The notes below the pieces were generated by a model, which had not been told where the DNA came from, ran no database searches, and saw only the letters and a program-made list of their open reading frames with translations. This document shows, piece after piece, positions 53,097 to 61,679 of a stretch of 64,000 nt of DNA. A program made the position numbers and the translations under genes. This DNA comes from Minicystis rosea. GTDB lineage: Bacteria > Myxococcota_A > Polyangia > Polyangiales > Polyangiaceae. The stretch spans positions 14,461,501-14,525,500 of the forward strand of contig CP016211.1 in assembly GCA_001931535.1 (NCBI GenBank). The letters run 5' to 3'. Numbering within the stretch: the stretch's first letter is position 1; every line of letters starts with the position of its first letter.

Positions 53097-53400
53097 GTTC
53101 CCTCCGGCGGAGCAGCTTGCGGCCCGCGGTCGACCCGGGGCATCGACACGATGGCTTCGTGATGCGCAAAGCGGCCTGACGCGGCCATCGGCCGTCGCAA
53201 GAGGCTCTCTACGAGCAACGATTATCGGGCGAAGCTCGCACGGAAGGCAAGGCGGATTGCTTCCTCCGTGATCGAAGAGACATGACGAACATGTCGAGCA
53301 ACATCCGAGTTTGTGCATCCATCGGGCAACTCGCGTCGTGGCTTTTCAGCGAAGCGAACGGTTACCCATCTACGGTGGTGCGTGACCGTGTTCCAAGCCC
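53097..53400. other. Intergenic region between the large lipoprotein and the phosphoesterase genes
   Basis: No gene or strong structure is seen. The region upstream of the lipoprotein start should hold its promoter. Confidence 0.35.
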
Positions 53401-54513
53401 TCACCTCCCCACGAGCGCTCCCGTCTCCGAGAACCACCGCGCCTCCTGCCCCTTCGCGCCGCCGATGGGCTTGTCGTGCCACCACCAGTAAGCGCGTCGA
53501 TCGTAGTTGTACGAGGCCACCGTCCAGCGGGTGTCGGTGACGTGGACGACCGCGAAGCTGTGCCAAGAGTGCTTTGCAGAGCCGACGAGATATGCGTCCC
53601 GGCCGTGCCAGCGGTACGTGCCGGACGCATGGTAATGCCCATTGAAGATCCCGAGCACACGATAGCCGCGCAGGGCCTCGTCGAGCTTCTCGTGATGGCC
53701 GCCTTCGCTGAACCAGTTCTCGCGTGAATAAGGCCCTTCGAGCGGGTAGTGGAAGAAGAGGACAATCCCGATCTCCGGGCCGGCGGCGGCGAGGTCTTCG
53801 CGGAGCCAGGCGAGATCGGCGGCGTCGGGGGCGACGCCCAGGCAGACGATGTGGAGATCGTCCCAGTCCCACGAATAACGACGGTCGCCGTGACGGCGCT
53901 TGATCTGGTCTTCGACGAAGGTGCCATAGCCGACATCGTGGTTGCCGGCGCCCTCGTAGACGGGATAGTGAATCCAACCATCTTTGCCGTTCGAGCCGAA
54001 GATGGTTTCGAAGCGGGCCCACTCGTGGGGTTGTCCCATCTCGGTGAGATCGCCGGCGATGAGCAGGCCGCGCGGCGTGTCCACCACGCCGCCCAGCGCG
54101 CGCGGGAGCGAGGTCCCGGCGATGCCGTTCATGGCCTCGATGGCGATCTCGTGGACTTTGTCGAGCGCGACGCCCGAGGGGACGCCGGGGATTGGGATCT
54201 TCTCCCAGAAGCCGACGTGGGTGTCGGCCGTGACGAGAAAGGTGACATCCATGCCGCCGCGCGGACGGCGTGGGCCGCGCGCGGGAGCGGCAGATGGCGT
54301 CGCCGTGACGGGCGATGCGGTGGCCGCGACGGACGATGTGGGGGCCGATGGAAGCATGGCGGATGGGCTTGGAGCCGCCGATGCGGCAGTCGGGATCGCG
54401 GGGCCTGCCGCGGGGACCGCGAGGCCGGGGTCGCCCATGCGGCGACGGATGGTCGGGACGGCGGCGAAGCCCAGGGCGAGCACCGCCGCGGCGAAGAGGG
54501 AGACGGAGCGCAT
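53401..54513 (-). CDS. Calcineurin-like metallophosphoesterase, exported or membrane-anchored
   Basis: The 370-residue product has an N-terminal signal or anchor helix (VSLFAAAVLALGFAAVP), a Pro/Ala/Ser-rich spacer of about 60 residues, then a metallophosphoesterase domain. All metal-binding blocks are present: TADTHVGF (Asp-x-His), LIAGDLTEMG (Gly-Asp), YEGAGNHDVGYG (Gly-Asn-His-Asp), VLFFHYPLEG (His) and GIFNGHYHASG (Gly-His-x-His). The enzyme hydrolyses phosphomono- or diesters with two metal ions. The ATG at 54513 is taken as the start because the upstream frame has no signal character. The domain is predicted to be outside the inner membrane. Its substrate is unknown. The gene diverges from the tethered sigma factor. 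Confidence 0.85.
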   Translation of the reverse strand: MRSVSLFAAAVLALGFAAVPTIRRRMGDPGLAVPAAGPAIPTAASAAPSPSAMLPSAPTSSVAATASPVTATPSAAPARGPRRPRGGMDVTFLVTADTHVGFWEKIPIPGVPSGVALDKVHEIAIEAMNGIAGTSLPRALGGVVDTPRGLLIAGDLTEMGQPHEWARFETIFGSNGKDGWIHYPVYEGAGNHDVGYGTFVEDQIKRRHGDRRYSWDWDDLHIVCLGVAPDAADLAWLREDLAAAGPEIGIVLFFHYPLEGPYSRENWFSEGGHHEKLDEALRGYRVLGIFNGHYHASGTYRWHGRDAYLVGSAKHSWHSFAVVHVTDTRWTVASYNYDRRAYWWWHDKPIGGAKGQEARWFSETGALVGR

Positions 54514-54617
54514 GCCCGGGACCGGCGCGGGGCGGCGAATCGTGACGTCGATTCCGGCGGTTGCGATCGCGAAGAATTCCGCGTCACACTTTCCGTGGGT
54601 GCTTCGGTGAAGGTTGG

Positions 54618-55556
54618 ATGACGATGACCACCTCCATGGATGCCGGCCCGTCTTCGCCGCCGACGCTCCTCGCTTCACCCGCGATGCGCCGGCTCCTGAC
54701 CCAGTACGTGTCGCGGCGCGTCCCGGCTTGCGACGTCGACGACGTCGTGCAGGCCACGCTCTGCGACGCGCTCGCGTCGGGCCGCGCGCCGCAGCATGGG
54801 GTGGATCTCCAACGGTTTCTGCTCTCCATCGCGCGCTTCAAGGTCGTCGATGCGCATCGGGCCGGGGCGCGCACGGCGGACGGGGAGCCCCGCGATCTCC
54901 CCGTGCCCCCACCGCCCGTCGAGGCGTTGAGCCTGTGGCGTTGGGCCGAGCGACAGCTCCCTCCGGGCGAAGGATCCGAGGCGACGCTGCGCTGGATGAT
55001 GCGCGAAGCCGAGGGCGACAAGCTCGAAGCCATCGCCGCCGACGAGGCGCTGCCCGCCGAGCGCGTGCGGCAGCGCGTGTCGCGCCTCCGCCGCTGGATG
55101 CGCGAGCGTTGGCTCTCGGAGCTCGCGGTGATCGCGGCGCTCTCCGTGGCCGTCGTCTCCGTGCTCGTGGCGACGCGGGAGCGCCACGAGACGATCGCGC
55201 CCGAGGTGCCCGCGGGCACCCCGCTCCCCGATGCGCGCCTGCGCGGCACGTGGAAGCTGCTCTCGTTCGTGCCGGCAACGCCGCTCCCGCCGGCGCGCCG
55301 GGCGCTCTTCGACAAGCTCTCGCCGAGCCTCCAGGTCACCTTCGATGGCAAGACGCTCGAGGCCTCCGCCGGCGATGCCGGTTTCCGTCGGGGATATGCG
55401 GTGACCCGCGCCCAAGGCGGTCACCTCGAGGCCGTGGAGACGGCGGTCGAGGGCCGCCGCGTGTCGATCACCTACGCATGGGACGGCGAGGATTTGGTGG
55501 TGACGTCGCCGCATGGCCGGTGGGCCGGTGTGGCGCGGTTCCGCCCGGTGCGTTGA
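54618..55556 (+). CDS. ECF-type sigma factor fused to a membrane helix and an extracytoplasmic beta-domain
   Basis: The 312-residue protein joins three parts. Residues 22-80 look like sigma region 2 (LLTQYVSRRVPACDVDDVVQ, FLLSIARFKVVDAHRAG). Residues 105-165 resemble region 4 (WMMREAEGDKLEAIAADEAL, AERVRQRVSRLRRWMRER), with its helix-turn-helix. A transmembrane helix (ELAVIAALSVAVVSVLVAT) follows at 168-186. The outside part of about 120 residues is a small beta domain (LRGTWKLLSFVPATPLPP, LQVTFDGKTLEASAGD, HLEAVETAVEGRRVSITYA) resembling lipocalin-like folds. A sigma factor that carries its own membrane sensor would need cleavage or conformational change to act. The ATG at 54618 or that at 54624 is the start, after GAAGG. 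It precedes the DUF4403-like gene in the same direction. Confidence 0.7.
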   Translation: MTMTTSMDAGPSSPPTLLASPAMRRLLTQYVSRRVPACDVDDVVQATLCDALASGRAPQHGVDLQRFLLSIARFKVVDAHRAGARTADGEPRDLPVPPPPVEALSLWRWAERQLPPGEGSEATLRWMMREAEGDKLEAIAADEALPAERVRQRVSRLRRWMRERWLSELAVIAALSVAVVSVLVATRERHETIAPEVPAGTPLPDARLRGTWKLLSFVPATPLPPARRALFDKLSPSLQVTFDGKTLEASAGDAGFRRGYAVTRAQGGHLEAVETAVEGRRVSITYAWDGEDLVVTSPHGRWAGVARFRPVR

Positions 55557-55613
55557 GGTGTGCGGGCACGACGGCTCTTTTCGAGCCCCGACGCTGCGCG
55601 ATAGCTTGCTCGC

Positions 55614-57014
55614 GTGATCTCCCTTCGCTCCCTTCGTGCGCCGTTCGTGTCGCTCGCCGTCCTCGCGGTGGGCGCGTGCCAGCCGTCGATCCCGCCGTAC
55701 ACCGTCCACGTGCCGGCGCGGCTCGACACCATCCGCCCGCCGCGTTCGGTGGCCTTCGTGCGCGACGACGTGCCGCTCGGCGGTCTGCGCAGCGCCATCG
55801 AGCGCGCCATCCCCGCGGACGTCGACGGCAAGAAGAAGACGGGGATCCCCGGGCTGCGCGAGGTCGAGCTCTCCTGGAAGCTCGATCGCAAGCCCGTGGT
55901 GCTGCGCGCCGAGGGGAGCGGCCTGGTGCTCGAAATCGCGCTCGCGGGCCGGGTCGGCGCGCACGGTGACGGCGTGCGCTGCCACGCCGACGACGCCAAG
56001 ATCTCCTTCCGCACCGAGACGGCGCCCGCGCTGCGGCCCGGCGGCGAGATCGCCTTCGATCACCTGCGCTGGAAGCCGGCGACGCACGGCAACATGAAGT
56101 GCGACGGCATCCCGGTGCCCATCGACACGATCCTCAACCTCGTCGTCCAACCGCTCGCGCAGGGGCTCGCGACCCTCGTGAGCAAGATCGAGCTGCCCAC
56201 GGGCGCGCTGGTGAAGAAGGCGCTCGAGGAGCTCCGGCCTGCGCACACGATGAAGCTCGACGCGAAGACCGAGGCCTGCCTCGATCTCGCGCCCGATGCG
56301 CTCGTGCTCTCGCCGGTGGGCGGCGCGGGCAGCACGATGACGCTCAAGCTCGGCGTCGAGGTGGCGCCGCGGGTCACGCTCGGCGCGTGCCCCAAGAAGG
56401 AGACCGCGGCCGCGCCGGCGCGCGTCGTCGCCAAGAACGTACCGCTCGAGGATCACTTCACGGTCGCGGTCGCCGTCGCCGTCGCGTACGACGATCTGGC
56501 GGCGAAGGCGGCGCCCGCGCTGAAGGGGAAGCGCTTCGGCGACGCGGATCACGGCGTCGTCGTCGACGCGATCGAGATCGGCGACGCGAGCGGCCGCTTG
56601 CTGACGAAGCTCAAGGTGCACGGCACCCTGGACGGCGACCTCTACCTTTGGGGGACGCCGGTGATCGCCGAGGAGAAGGGGCGCTACGTCCTGCGCGTGC
56701 CCGATCTCCAGGTCGCGGTCGAGACGAAGTCCATCCTCCAGAAGATCGGTTTGGGCCTGTGGAACGCGGTCGGCGACGGCCTCGCCGGCGTGCTCAAAGA
56801 CAAGCTCGTGCTCGACGTCACCGACAAGCTCACCCAGGCGAAGACCGCGATGTCGGGTCGGAAGGAGCTCGCGGTGGGGCCGGTGACGACGGTGCTCACG
56901 ACGAAGCTCGAGAAGATCAAGCCGGGCGACGTGAGCTCGCGGGCCGGCGCGCTCGTGGTCGAGCCGGTGCTGGTGGGCAACGCCGAGGTGGCCTTCGAGG
57001 GGCGCGGGAAGTAG
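55614..57014 (+). CDS. DUF4403-like lipoprotein
   Basis: The 466-residue product begins at a GTG and has a signal peptide ending in AVLAVGAC, a lipobox. The mature part alternates long beta strands and short helices, beginning HVPARLDTIRPPRSVAFV, then GLRSAIERAIPADVDGKK, with the repeated strand pairs VELSWKLDRKPVVLRAEGSG and IVLDAIEIGDASGR-like patterns. Late blocks are KSILQKIGLGLWNAVGDGLA and LVLDVTDKLTQAKTAMSG. This order and length match the DUF4403 group of beta-barrel-like or lipid-binding-like proteins. It is 57 bases after the tethered sigma factor in the same direction, which suggests a connected operon. Function unknown. Confidence 0.65.
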   Translation: MISLRSLRAPFVSLAVLAVGACQPSIPPYTVHVPARLDTIRPPRSVAFVRDDVPLGGLRSAIERAIPADVDGKKKTGIPGLREVELSWKLDRKPVVLRAEGSGLVLEIALAGRVGAHGDGVRCHADDAKISFRTETAPALRPGGEIAFDHLRWKPATHGNMKCDGIPVPIDTILNLVVQPLAQGLATLVSKIELPTGALVKKALEELRPAHTMKLDAKTEACLDLAPDALVLSPVGGAGSTMTLKLGVEVAPRVTLGACPKKETAAAPARVVAKNVPLEDHFTVAVAVAVAYDDLAAKAAPALKGKRFGDADHGVVVDAIEIGDASGRLLTKLKVHGTLDGDLYLWGTPVIAEEKGRYVLRVPDLQVAVETKSILQKIGLGLWNAVGDGLAGVLKDKLVLDVTDKLTQAKTAMSGRKELAVGPVTTVLTTKLEKIKPGDVSSRAGALVVEPVLVGNAEVAFEGRGK

Positions 57015-57061
57015 GCTTTCGGAGCGATCGTGACCGTGCTGGGGAGATCGGAGATGACGCG

Positions 57062-57268
57062 ATGACGAAGGACGTGACGGGATGCACGTGCAAACCCTTC
57101 ATCGACGCCCGCGACCGCTGGTTCGTGCGTGAGGACGCACAGGGCTTCTGGCTCGCCGATCTCCAGCAAGGCTCGTCCGGCACGGCGGGCTATCAGCGAA
57201 CGTACGGCCCCGCGATCACGTTCTGCCCGTTCTGCGGCACGAAGCTCGCGGTCGCGCCGCGCGACTGA
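57062..57268 (+). CDS. Small zinc-ribbon-like protein
   Basis: The 68-residue protein begins MTKDVTGCTCKPFIDARDRW and ends with a CPFCG pair near residue 56 (FCPFCGTKLAVAP). Two Cys pairs 45 residues apart fit a single zinc ribbon. The start is an ATG after a GGAG. It lies 47 bases behind the DUF4403-like gene and could share its transcript. It is too short to hold an enzymatic function; a nucleic acid or protein contact role is possible. Confidence 0.6.
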   Translation: MTKDVTGCTCKPFIDARDRWFVREDAQGFWLADLQQGSSGTAGYQRTYGPAITFCPFCGTKLAVAPRD

Positions 57269-57360
57269 TTCACACGGCGGGGGCATGCGCCCTTGCTTCG
57301 TGTCGATCACGAGGGCGCTCGCGCTCAGCCAATCCTCTCGTCGCGATCAAGTCTTCGCGA

Positions 57361-58113
57361 TCAAGCCGGGCTGCCCATGACCCGTAGCGTCTTGATGCAG
57401 TCGCCTTCGAAGCAGAAGTGATTGGTGTTGAAGGGCATGACGACGCGGGTGCCGTCGGGCTGCACGATGGTCATCCGTTGCTCGGTGACGGCGCGGTTGC
57501 CTTCGATGACGACCGAGAGGATCTCGGGCTCGATGTGGGGGTAGTCGCGGAACAGTTGCTCGTAGAACCCGCGGATGGCCGCCTTGCCGTGGAAGGGATG
57601 CGGAGCGACCACGAAGGTGGCGAGGGCATCGTCGGTGAACATCGCGATGACCTCCTCCAGCTTGTTGCTGTGCGCGAGCTCGAAGTACTTCGTCACGAGC
57701 GCGGCGTGATGGGCCCGGCCGGTCTTCGCGACGTGCTCTTCGATCGGCTTCGGGTTCCAGCAGTAGGGCCGTACTTCGGCGAGCTCGTGATCGCGCACGG
57801 TCCAGCGCTCCGCGATCTGGACGGGGATGGGCGCGCCGCCGGCCAAGGGGACGAGCTGGCCTTGGACGAACGCGACCACGTGATCTCCCGCGCCCACGAC
57901 CTCGTCGATGTGGAGGTCCACGCGAAAGAGGCCGAGGATGCGCTCCCCGAGCGCTGCGAAGCCCGCGGTGCCGCGGTGCTCGCCGGCGTACGGGAGCGCG
58001 TCGGACACGTGAGCGACGAACGTGGGCGCGAGGAGCGCGAGCATCGCGGGGAGATCGCCGCGCCGGGCCGCCTCGTGGAAGGTGTGAACGATTCGGATGT
58101 TGTCGTGCGACAT
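57361..58113 (-). CDS. Tandem SnoaL/NTF2-like protein
   Basis: The 250-residue protein starts at an ATG with AAGGA upstream and consists of two SnoaL-like (NTF2-fold) domains. The first (residues 6-115) shows RIVHTFHEAARRGDLPAMLA, HVSDALPYAGEHRGTAGFAAL and VVAFVQGQLVPLAGG. The second (about 125-240) shows TKYFELAHSNKLEEVIAMF, DDALATFVVAPHPFHGKAAI and VVIEGNRAVTEQRMTIVQP. NTF2-like folds bind small ligands and act as polyketide cyclases, isomerases or ligand sensors. The two halves suggest an internal duplication into a pseudo-dimer. The gene has no biosynthetic neighbour, so the ligand cannot be named. Confidence 0.82.
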   Translation of the reverse strand: MSHDNIRIVHTFHEAARRGDLPAMLALLAPTFVAHVSDALPYAGEHRGTAGFAALGERILGLFRVDLHIDEVVGAGDHVVAFVQGQLVPLAGGAPIPVQIAERWTVRDHELAEVRPYCWNPKPIEEHVAKTGRAHHAALVTKYFELAHSNKLEEVIAMFTDDALATFVVAPHPFHGKAAIRGFYEQLFRDYPHIEPEILSVVIEGNRAVTEQRMTIVQPDGTRVVMPFNTNHFCFEGDCIKTLRVMGSPA

Positions 58114-58312
58114 GGTTCCTTCGCTGCGGACCGGCAATGGCGGCCGCGCGCCGGCGGGAGCAAGGACCGATCCCCGAGGCCCGACGTCGCACCGAGCCTC
58201 GCGATTCCCGCATCTCGCACGGTCGCTTTCCTGCTCGGGTGCGCGGATTGCGTCGATCTTGCGCGATTCGCGCGGCGCTCCGCCGTAGCGATGGAAGGGC
58301 TTCGCCGTGGGC

Positions 58313-59092
58313 TCAGAGCTGCTTGCGCCGCTCCGCGAGGAGCCAGGATTCGAGCTCGGCGACGCCGCGCGGCTCGGCCGGCAGCACCGATTGATCGTGC
58401 GCTTCCTCGAGCACCGCGAACACGCGCATGACGCCCTCGGTCCAGCGCGCCGCGGCTTCCGGAGAGAGCTTGATGGTCTCGCCGGCCCGCTTGGCTTCGA
58501 TCAGCTCGCGCGCCTCTTGGAAACCGTAGTCGTCGATGAGCTCGCGCACGTCGATCACGATGCGCCCGGTGCGCAGCGCGTGCGCGCCCGTGAGCGCGGT
58601 GCGCAGCACGTAGAGGAGCTTCTTCGCCGAGGTGCCCTCCGGCCCCTGCGCCGCCTTGAGCTGGCTCGTGGCGAAGCCCAGGTAGTGGCGGAACATGCGC
58701 CGCGAGAGGGTCTGTTGCACGAGCGGCTTCAACGCATCGAGCTCGGGCGCGCGGTAGGGGAGGAGCGCGCCGAGCACGCGCTCGATGTAGTTGCCGTTGC
58801 CCTGGAGCACGCCGATGAGCACCGGCTTGATCTCGTTCGAGGTGTAGTCGATCTCGATGCCTTCGATCTTCTCCATGCGATCGGCGTGCGGCGTCCCGTG
58901 GCCCAGGCCGAGGAGCGCCGTCGTGGGATCGACGTGGATCGATTTCAGATCCAGATCGCTGTCCGGCGACGGAAACCCGTACGCATGCGCGCCCGAGAGC
59001 GCGATCACGAGGTGCCGGCGCTTCGCCTGCTCCTCGGCGATGGCGCGGTTCATGATCTCCGCTTCGTGCGGCCTCAGGACCGTGTCGATCAT
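58313..59092 (-). CDS. Nucleotidyltransferase (PF10127/YcgL-type, RNA-repair-associated)
   Basis: The 259-residue protein has the nucleotidyltransferase core at its N terminus: ALSGAHAYGFPSPDSDLDLK, with the Gly-Ser-type loop SGAHAYG (residues 33-39) and the metal-binding Asp46 and Asp48. A helical domain follows, with SAKKLLYVLRTALTGAHALR, which is characteristic of this predicted family. Members are linked in genomes to RNA repair and are thought to add nucleotides to RNA ends. The gene starts inside the stop codon of the larger nucleotidyltransferase upstream (ATGA), so the two are translated together. No RtcB, RtcA or ligase gene is present. Substrate unknown. Confidence 0.82.
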   Translation of the reverse strand: MIDTVLRPHEAEIMNRAIAEEQAKRRHLVIALSGAHAYGFPSPDSDLDLKSIHVDPTTALLGLGHGTPHADRMEKIEGIEIDYTSNEIKPVLIGVLQGNGNYIERVLGALLPYRAPELDALKPLVQQTLSRRMFRHYLGFATSQLKAAQGPEGTSAKKLLYVLRTALTGAHALRTGRIVIDVRELIDDYGFQEARELIEAKRAGETIKLSPEAAARWTEGVMRVFAVLEEAHDQSVLPAEPRGVAELESWLLAERRKQL

Positions 59093-60357
59093 GTCGTCTC
59101 CTCCTCGTCGAGCTCGATCTCGGGCCGCTCCGGCGCGTCACGCCCGAACGGCCCCGCGTCTCCGGCGAGCGAGCGCCGTGCCGCTTCGGCGCCGATGCGG
59201 CAGAGCAGCGCGTCGGCCCGCGCCGCGTCGGGCTTCGCCGGCAGCTTCGTCGCTTGGCGCGCGGCCTCGAGCTGTTTGGCCCGCGTCTCGGCTTCACGCA
59301 GCGTCTCGTCGAGCGAGACCTGCCCTTTCTTGATGGCGAGCAGCAGATCGCGCAGCTCGCCGTGGACCTCCAGCTCGGGCTCGCCGGTCTCGAGCCAATG
59401 GATGGCCGTGCCGATGAGGCGCACCAAGTTGTACGCGTTCTTGGGCCGGAGCTCGCGGGGCATGTCGAAGTCGGCCGCGTGCTCGCGGGCGAAGCGCACG
59501 AGCGCGGGGTAATCGCGCGTGGCCATGAGGCCCTGATCGTGGAGCGAGCGATAGAGCTGCTTCACGTAGTCCTTGGCCTGCAGCACGGCGTCGGCCTCGG
59601 TGGGCGCGACGCGCGGGCTCGCCTTGGCGAGGCGCGTCGCGACCTGATCGAGCGTGGGCGCGGGATCTTCGCGCAACCATTCGAGCACGGTTACGCGATG
59701 CTTGGCGAGGCGCTGCGACTGCACCAGGCGCTTGAGCTGCGAGAGCGCATAGCGACCGAAGCTCCCGTGGATGTCGGCGGAGACGAAGGCGTCGCGCTCC
59801 GCGAGGATCCACTCGCCCATGGGATCGAGGGCGCGGGCCGAGCGCACGAAGAGGAGCTCGAGCGTGTTGGGATCGGCCCGCAGCGCTTGCCGCACGGCCT
59901 TGCCGGCCTCCCAGTAGGTCGCGCTCCCATCGGTGCTCACGAGATCACGCGGCGGATCGCCGAGGCCGAGCGTCCACGCGAAGGGCAGCACGAAGACGCC
60001 GCGCTGATCGTGATCCGATCCTTCGTCGGCGAGGCCCCACGCGCGCGAGCCCACGGTGGCCTCGAGCACCGTGCAGGGGCGGAGCGCGTCCCATGCGCCC
60101 GCGCGACGCCGGGCCCAGCGCACCTGACCGATCTTGCGGGGCACGAGCTCGCTGCGCGCGTAGCGGAGCACGCCGACGCCCACCACCATCACGTCGAGCT
60201 CGCCGTCCCGCTGCGCCACCACGCGGCCCACCGCGCCCTGCGGCACGCGGCGATCCGCGGAGAGCACCCGATCGACGCGGGTCGTCACCTCCGTCCCGTT
60301 GGGCAGCGGGACGGCGAGAGGATCGAGCGCACCGAGCTCGTGAATCCGGAGATCCAT
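59089..60357 (-). CDS. Second, larger nucleotidyltransferase (PF10127-type)
   Basis: The 422-residue product has a small beta-barrel-like N-terminal segment of about 75 residues (NGTEVTTRVDRVLSADRRVP, GAVGRVVAQRDGELDVMVVG), then a nucleotidyltransferase core: ATVGSRAWGLADEGSDHDQR, with GSRAWG at 103-108 and the acidic pair in SDHDQRG at 114-120. The helical domain follows (DPNTLELLFVR, FGRYALSQLKRLVQSQRLAK, ELRPKNAYNLVRLIGTAIHW). It shares this architecture with the next gene, whose start codon it overlaps, but is larger and has the extra domain. The ATG at 60357 is taken as the start. It diverges from the HIT/mod operon. A function in RNA end repair is suggested only by family. Confidence 0.8.
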   Translation of the reverse strand: MDLRIHELGALDPLAVPLPNGTEVTTRVDRVLSADRRVPQGAVGRVVAQRDGELDVMVVGVGVLRYARSELVPRKIGQVRWARRRAGAWDALRPCTVLEATVGSRAWGLADEGSDHDQRGVFVLPFAWTLGLGDPPRDLVSTDGSATYWEAGKAVRQALRADPNTLELLFVRSARALDPMGEWILAERDAFVSADIHGSFGRYALSQLKRLVQSQRLAKHRVTVLEWLREDPAPTLDQVATRLAKASPRVAPTEADAVLQAKDYVKQLYRSLHDQGLMATRDYPALVRFAREHAADFDMPRELRPKNAYNLVRLIGTAIHWLETGEPELEVHGELRDLLLAIKKGQVSLDETLREAETRAKQLEAARQATKLPAKPDAARADALLCRIGAEAARRSLAGDAGPFGRDAPERPEIELDEEETT

Positions 60358-60418
60358 GCGCCGAACGCTATCACGGCGGCCGATTGACGCGCCCGTGGCC
60401 CGCGTCCACAGATCCCGC

Positions 60419-60859
60419 GTGACGTCCAAGGACTGCGTGTTCTGCCGGATCGCGCGCGGGGAGCTCGACGCCCATCGGGTCTACGCCGATGACGACTTCC
60501 TCGTCTTCCTCGATCACCGCCCGCTCTTCGCCGGCCACACGTTGGTGGTCCCGCGCGGGCACGTCGACACGTTCCTCGATCTCCCGCCCGATCGCGTGGG
60601 CCCGCTCTTCCAGCTCGTGCAGCGTGTCTCGCGCGCGGTCGAGCGCGGGATGGAGGCCGATGGTGTCTTCAACGCCATCAACAACCGCGTCAGCCAGAGC
60701 GTGCCCCACCTGCACGTGCACGTGATCCCGCGCCGCAAGAAGGACGGCCTCAAAGGCTTCTTCTGGCCACGCTACACGTACTCCGGTGAAGAAGAGATGG
60801 TGCGCGTGCGCGACGCCATCGCCGGCGCGCTCGAGGCCTTGCCGAAGGACCCCTCGTGA
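60419..60859 (+). CDS. HIT-family hydrolase (HINT-like)
   Basis: The 146-residue enzyme starts at a GTG (MTSKDCVFCRIARGE). A CVFC pair sits at residues 6-9. The histidine triad is at 97-101 in PHLHVHVIPRRKKDG. AINNRVSQSVPHLHVHVIP is the typical approach to the active site. HIT hydrolases cleave nucleotide phosphoramidates or dinucleotides. It is shorter than the AP4A-phosphorylase-like protein at 25622 and has a different C terminus (FFWPRYTYSGEEEMVRV). The stop overlaps the modA start (GTGA), so it is translationally coupled to the molybdate transporter, an unusual association. Confidence 0.9.
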   Translation: MTSKDCVFCRIARGELDAHRVYADDDFLVFLDHRPLFAGHTLVVPRGHVDTFLDLPPDRVGPLFQLVQRVSRAVERGMEADGVFNAINNRVSQSVPHLHVHVIPRRKKDGLKGFFWPRYTYSGEEEMVRVRDAIAGALEALPKDPS

Positions 60860-61617
60860 ACCGGCGCCGCTGGCTCGCGGCCGTCGCGGTGACGGCGCTC
60901 GGCGCCTGCAAGGAGGCGCCGCCGGCCACGCGCGAGATCACCATCGCCGCCGCCGCCAGCCTGCGCGCCGTGTTGCCGGAGCTCGCGCGTGTGCACCAAG
61001 CCGCGCATCCGGGCGTGCGCATCACGATGACCTATGGATCGTCGGGTGATCTGCAGAAGCAGGTCGAGGGCGGCGCGCCCGTCGACGCGGTGATGTTCGC
61101 CAGCGGCAAGCCGGTGGATGCGCTCGTCGCGTCGGGGCGCGCCGAGCGGCCGAGCCGGCGGGTCATCGCGACCAACGAGCTCGTCCTCATCGGTCCGAAG
61201 GGCGGGCGGCCGCTCACGTTCGCGACGCTCGATTCGCTGGCATCTGGAGAGATGTTGGCCGTCGGCGATCCCGGCGCGGTCCCCGCCGGCCAATACGCAC
61301 GCGATTACCTCACGTCCCTCGGCAAATGGAGCGCGCTCACCGGCAAGCTCGTGCTCGGCGGCGACGTCGCCGCGGTGCTCGCCTATGCGCGGCGCGGCGA
61401 GGTGACCGCCGCGATCGTGTATCGCACGGAGATTCGCGGCATCTCGGAGGTGGTCGTGCTCGACACCGCCCGTGGGCCGAGCGCGCCTCGTCCCGAGGTG
61501 GTGGCCGCCGTGGTGAGCGCCGCGCGCGCGGCCGGTGAAGCGGGCGCGTTCCTCGCGTTCGTGGCCTCGGCGGAAGGGCAGAAGATCCTCGCCGACTTCG
61601 GTTTCGGCCCGCCCTGA
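60856..61617 (+). CDS. modA: Molybdate ABC transporter substrate-binding lipoprotein
   Basis: The 253-residue protein begins with a GTG and has a short signal peptide ending in TALGAC (Cys18), a lipobox. The mature protein has the ModA pattern: ITIAAAASLRAVLPELARVH, ITMTYGSSGDLQKQVEGGAP, VDAVMFASGKPVDALVASGR and PSRRVIATNELVLIGPKG. VPAGQYARDYLTSLGKWSAL and GDVAAVLAYARRGEVTAAIV are conserved late blocks. Ser of AAASL and YGSSG with later residues contact the tetrahedral oxyanion. It delivers molybdate or tungstate to ModB. The start overlaps the HIT stop. Confidence 0.93.
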   Translation: MNRRRWLAAVAVTALGACKEAPPATREITIAAAASLRAVLPELARVHQAAHPGVRITMTYGSSGDLQKQVEGGAPVDAVMFASGKPVDALVASGRAERPSRRVIATNELVLIGPKGGRPLTFATLDSLASGEMLAVGDPGAVPAGQYARDYLTSLGKWSALTGKLVLGGDVAAVLAYARRGEVTAAIVYRTEIRGISEVVVLDTARGPSAPRPEVVAAVVSAARAAGEAGAFLAFVASAEGQKILADFGFGPP

Positions 61618-61659
61618 GCTCGGCGCATTCCGCGGCGAATCCAGCGATTTCATCGCGAA

Positions 61660-61679
61660 GTATGCATGCGAATGCATAC
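61660..61679. promoter_or_regulatory. Perfect palindrome overlapping the modB start (possible operator)
   Basis: GTATGCAT and ATGCATAC are perfect 8-base arms around the spacer GCGA. It lies between modA and modB and covers the ATG at 61666. A dyad of this size is suited to a dimeric regulator or to RNA structure at the start codon. A molybdate-responsive factor is a reasonable guess, but the sequence does not match the ModE box I know. Confidence 0.55.
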
